64,000 bases of DNA, taken from assembly GCF_001659605.2 (NCBI RefSeq), contig NC_035162.2:25090161-25154160 (forward strand). Reading direction: 5' to 3'. The notes below the pieces were generated by a model. It saw only the letters and a list, made by a program, of their open reading frames with translations. It was not told where the DNA came from and ran no database searches. The number at the start of each line of letters is the position of its first letter. Position 1 is the first letter of the stretch. Source of the DNA: Manihot esculenta. Its lineage: Eukaryota; Streptophyta; Magnoliopsida; Malpighiales; Euphorbiaceae. Position numbers and translations under genes: made by a program. Shown here piece after piece: positions 36,674-47,700 of this stretch.

Positions 36674-38790
36674 CTACTTCTAAAGAGAAAAAAAAAAGAC
36701 ACATATAACTTCTCAAACAGACTTATAATCCGTTTAAAACATTAAACAAATATAAAAGACTTCTCAAATATATGTGCGATCAATTTATAAAATAAAATAG
36801 ACGAGAATGGCTTCTCAAATGGGCATGTGATCTATTTGTAAAATTAAAGCGATATAAATGACGTTCCAAACGAATTTGTAATATATTTATAAAATTAAAT
36901 AGACATAAATATTTTCTCAAATGGACGTGTAATTCATTTATAAAATTAAATAGATACAAAAGGCTTCTTAAACAGATGTAGGATCTATTTCTAAGGAGGA
37001 AAAAAAAAAAGACACAAGCAACCTTTCAAATGGATTTATGATCCGTTTGAAAAATTAAAGAGTTACAAATGACTTCTCAAATATGTGTGTGATCAATTTG
37101 TAAAATTAAATAGACATGAATGGCTTCTCAAATGGACATGCAATTTATTTGTAAAATTAAAGGGATATAAACGACGTTCCAAACGGACCTGTAATCTATT
37201 TCTAAAATTAAATGGCCATAAATACTTTCTCAAATGGATGTGTTATTCATTTATAAAATTAAATAGACACAAAAGACTTCCCAAACATATAGGATCCGTT
37301 TCTGGAGAGAAAAAAAAAAGACACTAACAACTTCTCAAATGGACGTATAATCCGTTTAAAAAATTAAATGGATATAAACAACTTCTCAAATATGTGTGTG
37401 ATCAATTTGTAATATTAAATAGATACGAATAGCTTCTCAAATGGACATGTAATCTATTTATAAAATTAAAGGGATATAAACGTCATTCCAAATGGACCTG
37501 TAATTTATTTGAAAAATTAAATAGACATAAATACTTTCTCAAATAGATGTGTAATTCATTTATAAAATTAAATAGACACAAACGACTTCTGAAATAGACG
37601 TGGGCTCTACTTCTAAAGAGAAGGAAAAAAAAAGACACAAATAACTTCTCAAATGGACGTTTAATCCATTTAAAAAATTAAACAGATACAAATGACTTCT
37701 CAAATATATGTGTGATCAATTTGTGAAATTAAATAGACAAGAATGGCTTCTCAAGTGGACATGTACTCTATTTGTAAAATTAAAGGAATATAAATGACGT
37801 TTCAAACGGACCTATAATCTATTTGTAAATTAAAGGGACATAAATACCATTTCAAATGAATGTGTAATTCATTTATAAAATTAAATAGACACAAACGACT
37901 TTTCAAATAGATATTGGATCTACTTCTAATGAGAAAAAGGAACGATACAAACAACTTCTCAAATGGATGTATAATTCATTTAATAAATTAAACAGATACA
38001 AACGACTTCTCAAATATGTGTAATCAATTTGTAAAATTAAATATATACGAATGGATTCTCAAATGGACATGTAATACATTTGTAAAATTAAAGGGATATA
38101 GATGACGTTTCAAACAAACTTGTAATCTATTTATAATATTAAATAGCATAAATATTTTTTCAAATAGACGCGTAATTCATTTATAAAATTAAATAGATAC
38201 AAACGGCTTCTCAAACAGATGTAGGATATACTTCTAAAGAGAAAAAGAAAAAAGAAACAACTTCTCAAATAGACATATAATCCATTTAAAAAATTAAATA
38301 GATACAAACGACTTCTCAAATATCTGTGTGATCAATTTATAAAATTAAATAGACATGAATGGCTTCTCAAATGATGGACGTATAATCTGTTTGAAAAATT
38401 AAACGGATATAAACGACTTCTCAAATATATGTGTAATCAATTTGTAAAATTAAATAGACACGAATGACTTTTCAAACGAACATGTAATCTATTTGTAAAA
38501 TTAAAGGAATATAAACAATGTCTCAAACAGACCTGTATAATTTATTTATAAAATTAAATAGAGACAAACAACTTCTCAAATAGAAATAAATTCTATTTTT
38601 AAAGAAAAAAAATATACAAACGACTTCTTAATTGAACATATAATTTATCTGTGAAATTAAATAAATACAAACTGCTTCTCAAATAGATATATAAATTTAT
38701 TTGTAAAATAAAATTTACAAAAATAATTTTACAAATGAATTCTTTCAAATGGATGTAGAATCTATTTATTAAAAAAATATTTGTTGTGCG
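36674..38790. repeat. Higher-order satellite, block 3 (largest)
   Basis: The marker monomer recurs near 36755, 37070, 37378, 37693, 38005 and 38310, spacing 306-315 bp. Each period has six monomers, including one with an A-rich GAGAAAAAAAAAAGACAC part and one with TTCCAAACGGACCTG. Near 38340-38412 a period is shortened to two monomers. Monomers decay toward 38790. Open frames such as VKLNRHEWLLKWTCNLFVKL are by-products of the repeat. Confidence 0.9.
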
Positions 38791-39361
38791 TATTTCTAAA
38801 GCTATAATAGTTACAAAAGAATCTATATCCAATTGAAAATTCTATTTTTATTCCATTAAATTCTTATAGTGACAGTGATAGATCACAAGCAACTTAACTC
38901 ATTACACAACCTTTTTTAACTTGGTGAAATACATCATCAGAAATATATTTCCTCTAGTAAAAGAAGCATTTTCTTTTCTTTTTTTTTTATGTTATAAAGC
39001 AAGGGGCCATTATGCTCCAGCTCGTTCGAAAAATCCTGAGATGACAAAGTATATATATATGAAGGATTCAGAAGTTCTTTCCAAATTGAATTCAGTATCC
39101 ATGATATTACTATGCAATCTCGATTGCAATCTCATCTAGTTTTTATACTTTTTCAGTTATAAATTCAAGTTATTCTTTGGCATATACAACAATTATCATG
39201 GAACGGCAACATGTTAAGTAACTTACTATGCATTTCTCATGTTTTCAAACTCATAATTACGTTCACTTTAATTTTCCTCTTTGTAACTTATTATTTTCTA
39301 GAAGAAAATCAAATCGGATTAAATTAATTTATTTGATTTCAGTTTAATATCTATTTAAGTT
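38791..39361. other. AT-rich DNA, nothing recognised
   Basis: No gene or transposon end was seen. A short TATATATA run lies near 39051 and a repeated GCAATCTCGATTGCAATCTC near 39114. Confidence 0.5.
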
Positions 39362-39427
39362 TTATACTACTAAAAACACTATAAACATTAAAGATAGCAA
39401 CATCTTGCTATCAAATTCAACTTCCAT
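39362..39427 (-). pseudogene. CYP714-like exon 1 fragment (relic duplicate)
   Basis: ATG at 39427 gives MEVEFDSKMLLSLMFIVFLV and then stops. It matches the N-terminus of the P450 at 54299 (MEVEFDTKILLSFVFIVFFG). The 5' flank matches as well, so this is the start of a second P450 copy whose remainder is gone. Confidence 0.8.
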
Positions 39428-39600
39428 AGCTAAACAGACAAAAACCCCTTCTCTCTCTTTCTTTCTTTCTCTTCCGTTTCTAATCTTTACACAGGCAAAA
39501 TGAATCCAATGGACCAGGAAGTATTTGTTGCCATATGTTGGCTAGGAGCCTATACTTATACGGAATGCAAGGAGTGGACTATCCGCCTCCTTCTTCCTTT
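39428..39600 (-). repeat. Duplicated P450 5' flank, inner part
   Basis: Matches 54300-54440: the same TCTTTCTTTCTTTCTCTT tract, the TCTAATCTTT.CACAGGCAAAATGAA phrase and AAGGAGTGGACTATCC. It differs by small indels. Confidence 0.8.
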
Positions 39601-39719
39601 TTTTAAAAAAAAAAAAAAAAATCATTTAATGTAATTAAATGAATCAGTCCTTTTAATTTAAAATTAAACATTTAAATCCTTAAATATTTATTTTGACCGA
39701 TAAGTCAATAATTTTTTTT

Positions 39720-40700
39720 AAAGCAAAACTATTGATGATTGTATTAATAAAATTTCATCAAACAAAAAGGTATATCATTTCAAACAGAGAGACGATTATA
39801 CCTAATAGATTCTCTAGCCAAAATATGAGCAGTTAGAGTAGTATTACGACGAATCCATCTAACATAAATATTAGTTATAGAGTCTAACAAAGATTTAAAA
39901 TCATTCAAAATTAAGATAATTTGGTAAAAATGCTCATCAAGTGCCTGTCTAAACCCCTGCATAAGATAATTTGGCAAAGATGTTCCTCATTTTTTCTCAT
40001 CTCTCGAGCATAAATCATTAAAGTCTTCCAAACAAAGTTACGGAAGAGAGCTTCTACGAGATAAAACTCGAATAAGATTTCAAGACTGATATCGTCGTTG
40101 CAGCTCCGGAAACCCATAATAACTAGTAAACCTCCGTTAAACATTACCTTCCAAAATAACCGAATCAATAAAATTTGAAGAAAAGTCAACCACAAAAACA
40201 GACATATGACTCTTCCACATTAATGAAAGGCCTCCTCCCAATCCTTGTCTATTGACAGAAAAACAACCATCAAAATGTAAAAAATTACTAAAAAATTCCA
40301 TATGAGAACTAAGAGTTTTTATTTCTATCAAAAATAAAATGTCCGGCTTATAACTAGTAATCAAATCCTTCAATGCATTAACTGTCCGAGGATTGCCGAG
40401 TTCTCGGCAGTTCTAACATAGGACGATAATTGCTTTCGGCTATCTTGACCTTTAATGGGATGAGCCGCTTCACTGTTGTCTGTCAAATTAACATTCTTAA
40501 AATTGATTGGATTGTATGTGAGAAACAACCTCACAATGCAGAAATCATAAGTGACGATCGGAATATTTCGGCAACTCTTAATAGGGATAACAATATATTC
40601 TTTTTCATCGATAATCAATTGACGCAGATCGTTTTCCATGAGGGAAGAGAAAAGAAGAAATTAGGTTTAAGGAAGAGGAAAAGGCGAGTGTATCGAGGCA
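39720..40700 (-). pseudogene. L1-type LINE remnant, endonuclease and RNase H ends
   Basis: From right to left: an ORF1-like end (40639-40370), then endonuclease starts NCRELGNPRTVNALKDLI and continues PDILFLIEIKTLSSHMEFF and GGGLSLMWKSH (to about 40137). The RT is missing. The C-terminal RNase H tail follows (SITNIYVRWIRRNTTLTAHILA, 39977-39780). So an internal deletion removed most of the element. It lies inside the duplicated P450 flank, which is uninterrupted at the 54-kb copy. Confidence 0.8.
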
Positions 40701-40969
40701 CAAAGAGACCACAGAGAGAAGTCAATAATTTTCTATCCACATTTTTTAAATGTTGGCATCATGTGATATGTAAATATCTGTTTTACCCTATATAATTATA
40801 AAATAGATTTATATTTTAAAAAAAATTTAAATACTTTAATCGTTCAATTATTATTTATTAATATATTGCAATCCCTAATAATGTGAGAAAAAAAAATATA
40901 TACTCAAAATTACAGTAAAAATGAAAGACCGCATAGAGCCTAGGATTTCATTTGAAGTTATTGGCAAAA

Positions 40970-42201
40970 ACCTACTCTGGATGCAAGAAAACATTAAGGT
41001 TTTTAAAAACTTGGAAAAAGGTGAAATGGCAACTTATAACTGGTTTTATATTTATAGGACCGAAATGTATTAATAAATAATAGTTAAGGGATAAAATAAT
41101 AAAAATTTATTGAACATGAATATTATAAATTATAAATTCATGTCCGATTTTACAGTTATATGAATGTAAAATAAGCATTTTAATGAGTAGAAGGATTGGT
41201 TGTTAGATGAAATAAATATATAAGAAAATAATTAACTTAAAAAATAGAAGAAGAGATCCATTGATTATACTTAAAAATTAAGGGGTAAAGTGTGATTAAA
41301 TTGCAGAGTAGTATTCCAATATTTAGCAAAACTACGACTTGGTTACTTTTTAATAATAAATAACTTATTCCATAAATTTCATTTTGTTAACAAATTTTTC
41401 AAATAAATTCATTGTTAATCAATCATAAATTATAAAAAATAACTCAAATTGAAGGATTAAATTATTACCAAAGGTAAATTATAAGATATCCGCTGTAATT
41501 ATTAAAAATATTTTAAATCAATTCTGCACAATAAATATAATTCTTTTTAAAGTTATTTAATGCCTGAAAATTAGTCTATCCAAATCCAAACACAATTTAT
41601 ATTATTTATTTTAAATTTAGTTAAAAATTAATATAGATTATTTAAATTCAATTATTACTATCGAATAAAATTTAAATTAATTTAATTTTATATATTTTAA
41701 TTAATAATTTATATAAAATATATCTTAATTAATAATTTTCATTTAAAAATTTAATATTTTAAAAAACATTTAAAATTGAATTTTTAAATAAAAATATATC
41801 AAAAAAATTTATAAATATTATTGTAAAATATATTAAATTAATTATTTATATAAAGAAATTCAAATAATGGGTTGAACTAAATTTAAACACCTCTCAACTC
41901 CAATTACAATTATTAAAACTCTGCGTTATTAGAGTATAATAAAATCAAATATTGAAAATATTCGGTCTAATTGGTTTAGGAGTTAATTTATAAAAGTAAA
42001 AAAATAATAAAAAAAAAAAAAAGAGAAAACGCTATACTTTATTGTTTGACATAGGATTTAGACCTTAAATAACGAAAATAAAAGCGTAAAAAGTTTTAGA
42101 ATAATTTACTAAAAATGCACCTTATGTTTTATGCTTTTAGAAATTCTAATTAAATTCTCTTAAATATTGTTTGCGTTCAAAAATAAACCCAACATATTTA
42201 C
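40970..42201 (-). repeat. Duplicated P450 5' flank, outer part
   Basis: Blocks at 40975-41060, 41330-41530 and 42020-42170 match 54465-54600, 54586-54800 and 54840-54990 in the same order. Examples are GGTGAAATGGCA and TTTAGAATAATTTACTAAAA. Between them the left copy has extra AT-rich DNA. Confidence 0.7.
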
Positions 42202-42558
42202 TGTAATACCCGGCTAGACTCCGGTATCGGAATTCCTACCGTCCGGTGGAATTTGGGTGTCGGAAACCTCTAGAAGGGTAAAAGCATGTTTTTATAAAAT
42301 GTTTTCATGTATTTTAATGTTTTAAAGTATGATTTTAAATAAGTTTTTGCATGAATTTTCTTTAAGGAAAAACCCAGGTTCGGCCGCCGAAACTCACTTT
42401 CGGCCGCCGAACATGCATGGACTTTGGGAGGCACGTTAGGCCCCCGAAAGTCTAAGTGAGGGAAGTGCAGGTTCGGCCGCCGAACCTTATGTTCGGCCGC
42501 CGAACATTGCATGGATGCGGAGGCACATTCGGCCCCCGAACGTGGCCTGGCCAGCCAC

Positions 42559-42565
42559 TATAAAA
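42559..42565 (+). promoter_or_regulatory. TATA box in the 5' LTR
   Basis: CTATAAAAG sits 357 bp from the LTR start in a GC-rich context. The same box is at 14631, 50202 and 56611 in other plus copies at about the same offset. Transcription should begin about 25-30 bp downstream, which would leave a short U3 and a long R-U5 of about 1.9 kb. Confidence 0.75.
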
Positions 42566-43639
42566 GGGTCCCCTTGGTCCGCACGGGCGAGCTTTTTCTC
42601 TCCCATTGTCGGCCAAGGTGAGTCTCCACCGTTCCTCCCTCGATCTTGAGTGTTTCCTCTAGATCTTTCATGGTTTTAACAAGTTTATAACTTTGTTTTG
42701 AAGATTTGTGAGCTTTGAGCAAGTTTTGAGTGCTTGGAGGTTCAAAGAGCTTAATCTCTCCATCTCCAAGCTAGGATCGCTTTCCTCTCGTTCCTTCAAG
42801 AGGTAAGGGTCGATCTTGAACCCTTTTTATGTTTTAAACAAGTTTTAAGTAAGATCTATGGGTAGAATGCATGTTAGGGTATATGTTGAACCTATGGGTT
42901 TTTGATGACTTTATGAGCAATGTAGCTTGATTGTGTGTGAATGAAGTGTTGTAGATGGGGTATATGCATGTTTGAGACCCCTAGGAACTTGTATGTGTGT
43001 TTTGGTTGAGAAATATGCATGATTTATGGTTTTGGGAGGCAGGAGGTTCATTTGAACCAAGTTTCTGCCGTTTGGCAGAAACCAGGTTCGGCAGCCGAAG
43101 GGAGTTTCGGCCGCCGAACCCCTCTTGTGAAGGCAGCTTTCGGCTGCCGAAGGTGCCCCCGAAAAGAGACTTTCGTCTCTGTCTGGCACTTTCGGCCGCC
43201 GAAGGTGCCGCCGAACCTAGCTGAGTTTCGTCTCTGTCCAGGACTTTCGGCCGCCGAAGGTGCCGCCGAAGGTGCCCTGTTCAGCCATTTCATGCATATT
43301 TTCTGTGATGTTTTCATGATGTTTTAGGGGGTTTTTGGGGGATATATTAGAGTTATGTTTATATATGTTTGGTCCCTCATTGGAGTCCACCTGTGTAGGT
43401 TCGGACCCGAGGAACCGAGGACCCCAGCAGTGAGTGAGCTGCTTCAGTGTCTGGTCAGAGCTAACCAGAGGTGAGTGGAAACAAGCTTAATATTTTAAAT
43501 CAAGTAATTAAATGTTTTGAGCATGCTTCACGCATCATGATGATATGAAATAGGATGATTGCATTAGTTCACGAATATGCTGCATTGCATTTTACTTTGT
43601 GGTTGTGGGTGAATGCTGTATGATCCAATTAGTCCACGA

Positions 43640-43866
43640 GACTTTATGTATGATATGACAGGAAGACCAGGACCCCATGCTACGGCCTGGCACGAGGGTT
43701 TATATATGATATGACAGGAAGACCAGGACCCCATGCTACGGCCTGGCACGAGGGTTTATATACGATATGACAGGAAGACCAGGACCCCATGCTACGGCCT
43801 GGCACGAGACTTAATATGTGTTATGACAGGAAGACCAGGACCCCATGCTACGGCCTGGCACGAGAC
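43640..43866 (+). repeat. Tandem hairpin cassette in the 5' LTR, four units
   Basis: Each unit of about 57 bp holds GACCAGGACCCCATGC and GGCCTGGCAC, giving a CCAGG:CCTGG stem. The 3' LTR has three units, the usual sign of slippage or unequal exchange. Confidence 0.85.
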
Positions 43867-44481
43867 TATGTTGGGACTAATTGGTGACAGGTTCACCCTT
43901 GATGTGGATTGTCTGTGATATGATGCATTTCATGAAAGCATGAATTTTAATATAATGTTTTTAGTTTCTGCTCACTGGGCTTTTAGCTCACCCCTCTCCC
44001 CTAACCCCCAGGTTTGCAGGTACGGGAGTGATAGAGAAGAAAAGAAGAGAAGAGTCATATGTATGTAATAGCTAGAGTTTGTGGACATGACAATGATAAG
44101 AATGTAATGTAAAGTTTATGTAATTATGTTGTTGAGGATAGAATTGTGCTTGACCATAGTATATGTTAATCCCTTTTGTATATACATGATCCTTATGTTT
44201 ATGTGAACCAACTCAACACAGGATATATATAGCCCATTGAGGCTTTGATGAAATCCCACAGAGGGATTAATGTTTATGTATATGATGAATATAGTGCATG
44301 CACAGGTTGAGTTTGGTGAATGAAGAAAAAGAAAAGTTTTTAATTTTTTATGTATCTTTGTTGATCATGTATGGGATTAAACAGGTAAACAGGATGTATG
44401 TAGGCTTGCTACGGGTTCCGGCGGCCTTAAGCCGACCTGAATCCTAGCGCCGGTAGCGGTCCGGATTTCCGGGGCGTTACA

Positions 44482-44505
44482 GAGTGGTATCAGAGCCCTA
44501 GGTTC
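44482..44505 (+). promoter_or_regulatory. Primer-binding site, iMet type
   Basis: TGGTATCAGAGCCCTAGG begins three bases after the LTR end. This is the initiator-methionine site used by many chromoviruses. Confidence 0.92.
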
Positions 44506-44744
44506 ATATGGTCGGACCTAGAGTGTCGGGCTCATAGATGTTATAGAAGGTCAAGCACAATAGGAAAAGTCATGTCCACTAGGATAGGATGTAGAGTCCT
44601 GTCTTGCTATGATGATATGATATGCCATGATAAAATGCATGTGCATAAATGATGTGATATGTATGTGATGAGGATTCATGTGTGCCCACATGAATCATAT
44701 GATGCTAATATTTGCTGTGCTATGTGCTGTTCTCAGAAAACAGG

Positions 44745-47700
44745 ATGAGAGGAACCCGTCGATCTGCACGATTGACTGGAATACCACCTCAGGACGAGGG
44801 CATTGATGCCCGTCCTTCAACATTGCCTAGGGCAATGTCAAGTAGGTCCAACAGGGACCGAGCAGTGAGAGACCCTAGAAGGTCTTTAGATCTGGGAAGA
44901 AGCAGATCAGTCAGAGGAACAGTGCAGGGAGGTATGTCAGAGGATATGGGGGATCAGATGGATGTTGATCAAAGGAGGGATGGCAGTTTGGGCGTCAGTA
45001 TGTCAGAAGAGGGTATGGGAGAATCCCAAGGAGGCACTCAGGCCTCGGGATTTGTTCAGCCACCTCACTATCCGCCCTACACCCAAAATCCCGGGTATTC
45101 GATGGGAGGTACATCGGATTACCCTAGTTTTAACCCCTACCCCACACAGATGCCATACCCACCATACTACCCACCATATCCACAGTACCCAGTGTACCCA
45201 CCTCCACCATACCATCCAAATCCAGCAAACCCTACCTCAGGGGATGCTGTACCTCCACCACCACCAGCACCTACAGTCCCAGATATCCAGATACCTCAGC
45301 CTAGCTCATCTGGGGGAAGTAAGGCTAAAATGACAGATTACATGAAGTTGGGTGCTCCCCAGTTTGAGTCAGGTGATGACCCGTTTGTGTATCTAGAGAG
45401 GGTCAAAACAATAACAGATGAAATTGGAGCTGATGACAGTAGAGCCATTCAGATGGCTGGTTTCACCTTGAAATGCAAAAAGGCCCGTGAGTGGTTCAAA
45501 AACTATGTGAAGCCGAGGGTGGATAGCCTATCATGGGGGGAGTTCGCTAATGAATTTGCAGGATGGGCTTTCCCTGATAGTTCAAGGGAATTGAAGATGA
45601 TAGAATTCGAGCAGTTGAGGCAAACCGATGACATGAGTGTAGACGAGTATACTGACAGGTTTATGGAGTCGCTGCCTTTTGCTGGGCAAGACCTTAGCAC
45701 AGACCAGAAGAAGTCGAGGAGGTATATCATGAAGCTCCATCCCAGGTATTCCTCCTTGGTACAGTCAGCAGATAGAGAGAGTTTTCACGCCATAGTAGAC
45801 ATGGCTAGGAGAATGGAGGCTAGTGCCATCGTTCAGGGGACAGTCAAACAGACAGTGGCACAAGCTTCTGGTTCTAAAACTCCGGGTGGGGGAAGGTTAG
45901 ACCCCTCTACCTTGAATGCAGCAGCTTCAGGCAGTAAGAGATGGGGTAAGCCCAAGGGTAAGAAGAATAAGTTTTGGAACAAGGTCAAGTCTAGTCTGGG
46001 GTTTGGCAGCGGTTCTAGTTCTGGGGCAGATAATGCAGCTTGTGCGAAGTGTGGTAGGCCACACAGGGGTTTATGCCGGTATGGAACGACGACCTGCTAC
46101 AGATGTGGGCAAGAGGGGCATATGTCATGGCAATGTCCTAAAGCAATTCCTACGGCACAGACACAGCAGACAGCTTCAGGAAGTGTGGCACAGCCAGTAG
46201 CTCCAGCTGCTACACAGGCCAGTGGCAGAGGCAGAGGGAGAGGGTCAGCTTCTTCCTCAGCAGGATTCAGAGGTGAAGGTCCATCAGCTCCAGCCAGGAT
46301 CTTCACCATGACGCAGCAGGAGGCTAACACATCCAACACCGTGGTGTCAGGTAATCTCATCATTGGGTGTTCTGATGTGTATGCATTAATGGACCCGGGT
46401 GCATCTCACTCTTTTATTGCACCGAGAGCCGTTCAGAGGTTAGGATTGATGGTCTCTGAGTTAGAGTGTCCCCTATGGGTCAGTGGACCCAAGTGTGACC
46501 CGTCAGTTGCAGAGTCAGTCTGCCAGTGTAGTCCAGTTTTTATAGAGGGAAGATGCTTGTCCGCCGACCTTGTGGTTCTAGATTTGACAGACTTTGACGT
46601 CATTCTAGGGATGGATTGGCTATCTACCCATGGTGCTACCTTGGACTGCAGGGACAAAGTAGTTAAGTTCAGATGTCAGGATGGGTCAGAGGTCGTCTTC
46701 AGAGGAGACAAGAGGGGTACACCTAGAGGTCTGATATCAGCTCTTCAGGCTCGTAGGTTGCTTAGGAGGGGATGTCAGGGGTATCTAGCTCATGTGAGAG
46801 AGCTAGACAGTCAGGTTAGAGAGCCCGCCTCAGTGCCTGTGGTGAGTGAGTTTTTAGATGTTTTCCCAGACGAGCTTCCAGGACTACCACCTGCAAGGGA
46901 GATAGAGTTTGAAATAGAGCTGATGCCTGGAACTAGGCCTATCTCTATCCCTCCCTACAGGATGGCACCAGCTGAGATGAAAGAGTTGAAAGAACAGTTG
47001 CAGGAACTGGTAGACAAGGGTTTCATCCGACCGAGTACCTCACCTTGGGGTGCTCCAGTACTCTTTGTGAAGAAAAAGGATGGATCCCTCAGGCTTTGTA
47101 TCGACTACAGGCAGTTGAACAAAGTCACCATCAAGAATAAGTACCCATTGCCAAGGATCGACGATCTATTCGACCAGCTAGCAGGAGCGGGTTGTTTCTC
47201 CAAAATAGATCTGAGATCCGGGTACCATCAGTTGAGAATCAGAGAGGAGGACGTGCCAAAGACGGCCTTCAGGACCAGATATGGGCACTATGAGTTCCTT
47301 GTAATGCCGTTTGGGTTAACCAACGCCCCTGCAGCATTCATGGACCTCATGAACAGAATATTCAGACCATACCTGGATCACTTCGTTATTGTCTTCATAG
47401 ATGATATCCTAGTGTATTCCAGGAATGCAGAGGAGCATGCCCATCATCTGAGGATAGTTTTGCAGACCTTGAGGGAACATGGCTTGTATGCCAAGTTCTC
47501 CAAGTGTGAGTTCTGGTTAAGGAGCATATCATTCTTGGGGCATATAGTGTCAGAGAATGGAATAGAGGTAGACCCCAAGAAAGTAGAGGCTGTGACTAAC
47601 TGGCCCAGACCCACCTCAGTGACAGAGATCAGAAGTTTCTTGGGTTTGGCTGGTTATTACAGGAGGTTCGTACAGGACTTCTCCAAAATTGCAGCTCCTT

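Larger units (their letters stand above)
42202..44481 (+). repeat. 5' LTR of the intact element
   Basis: 2280 bp, TGTAATACCCGG to GGGGCGTTACA. TATAAAA is at 42559. Nine TTCGGC-N-GCCGAA matches fall into two clusters, 42379-42504 and 43086-43258. Four tandem units of about 57 bp lie at 43640-43866. Confidence 0.97.

Noticed and set aside
36563..38832. Short open frames in the satellite, such as VKLNRHEWLLKWTC-like peptides
   Set aside because: They follow the monomer period and appear on both strands, so they are by-products of the repeat.
44712..44744. Gag-pol start at 44712
   Set aside because: That codon is TTG. The ATG at 44745 begins the part conserved in the truncated gag at 28.1 kb.
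44962..45333. Overlapping His-rich frame inside gag
   Set aside because: It is a frame shadow of the Pro/Tyr-rich gag region.
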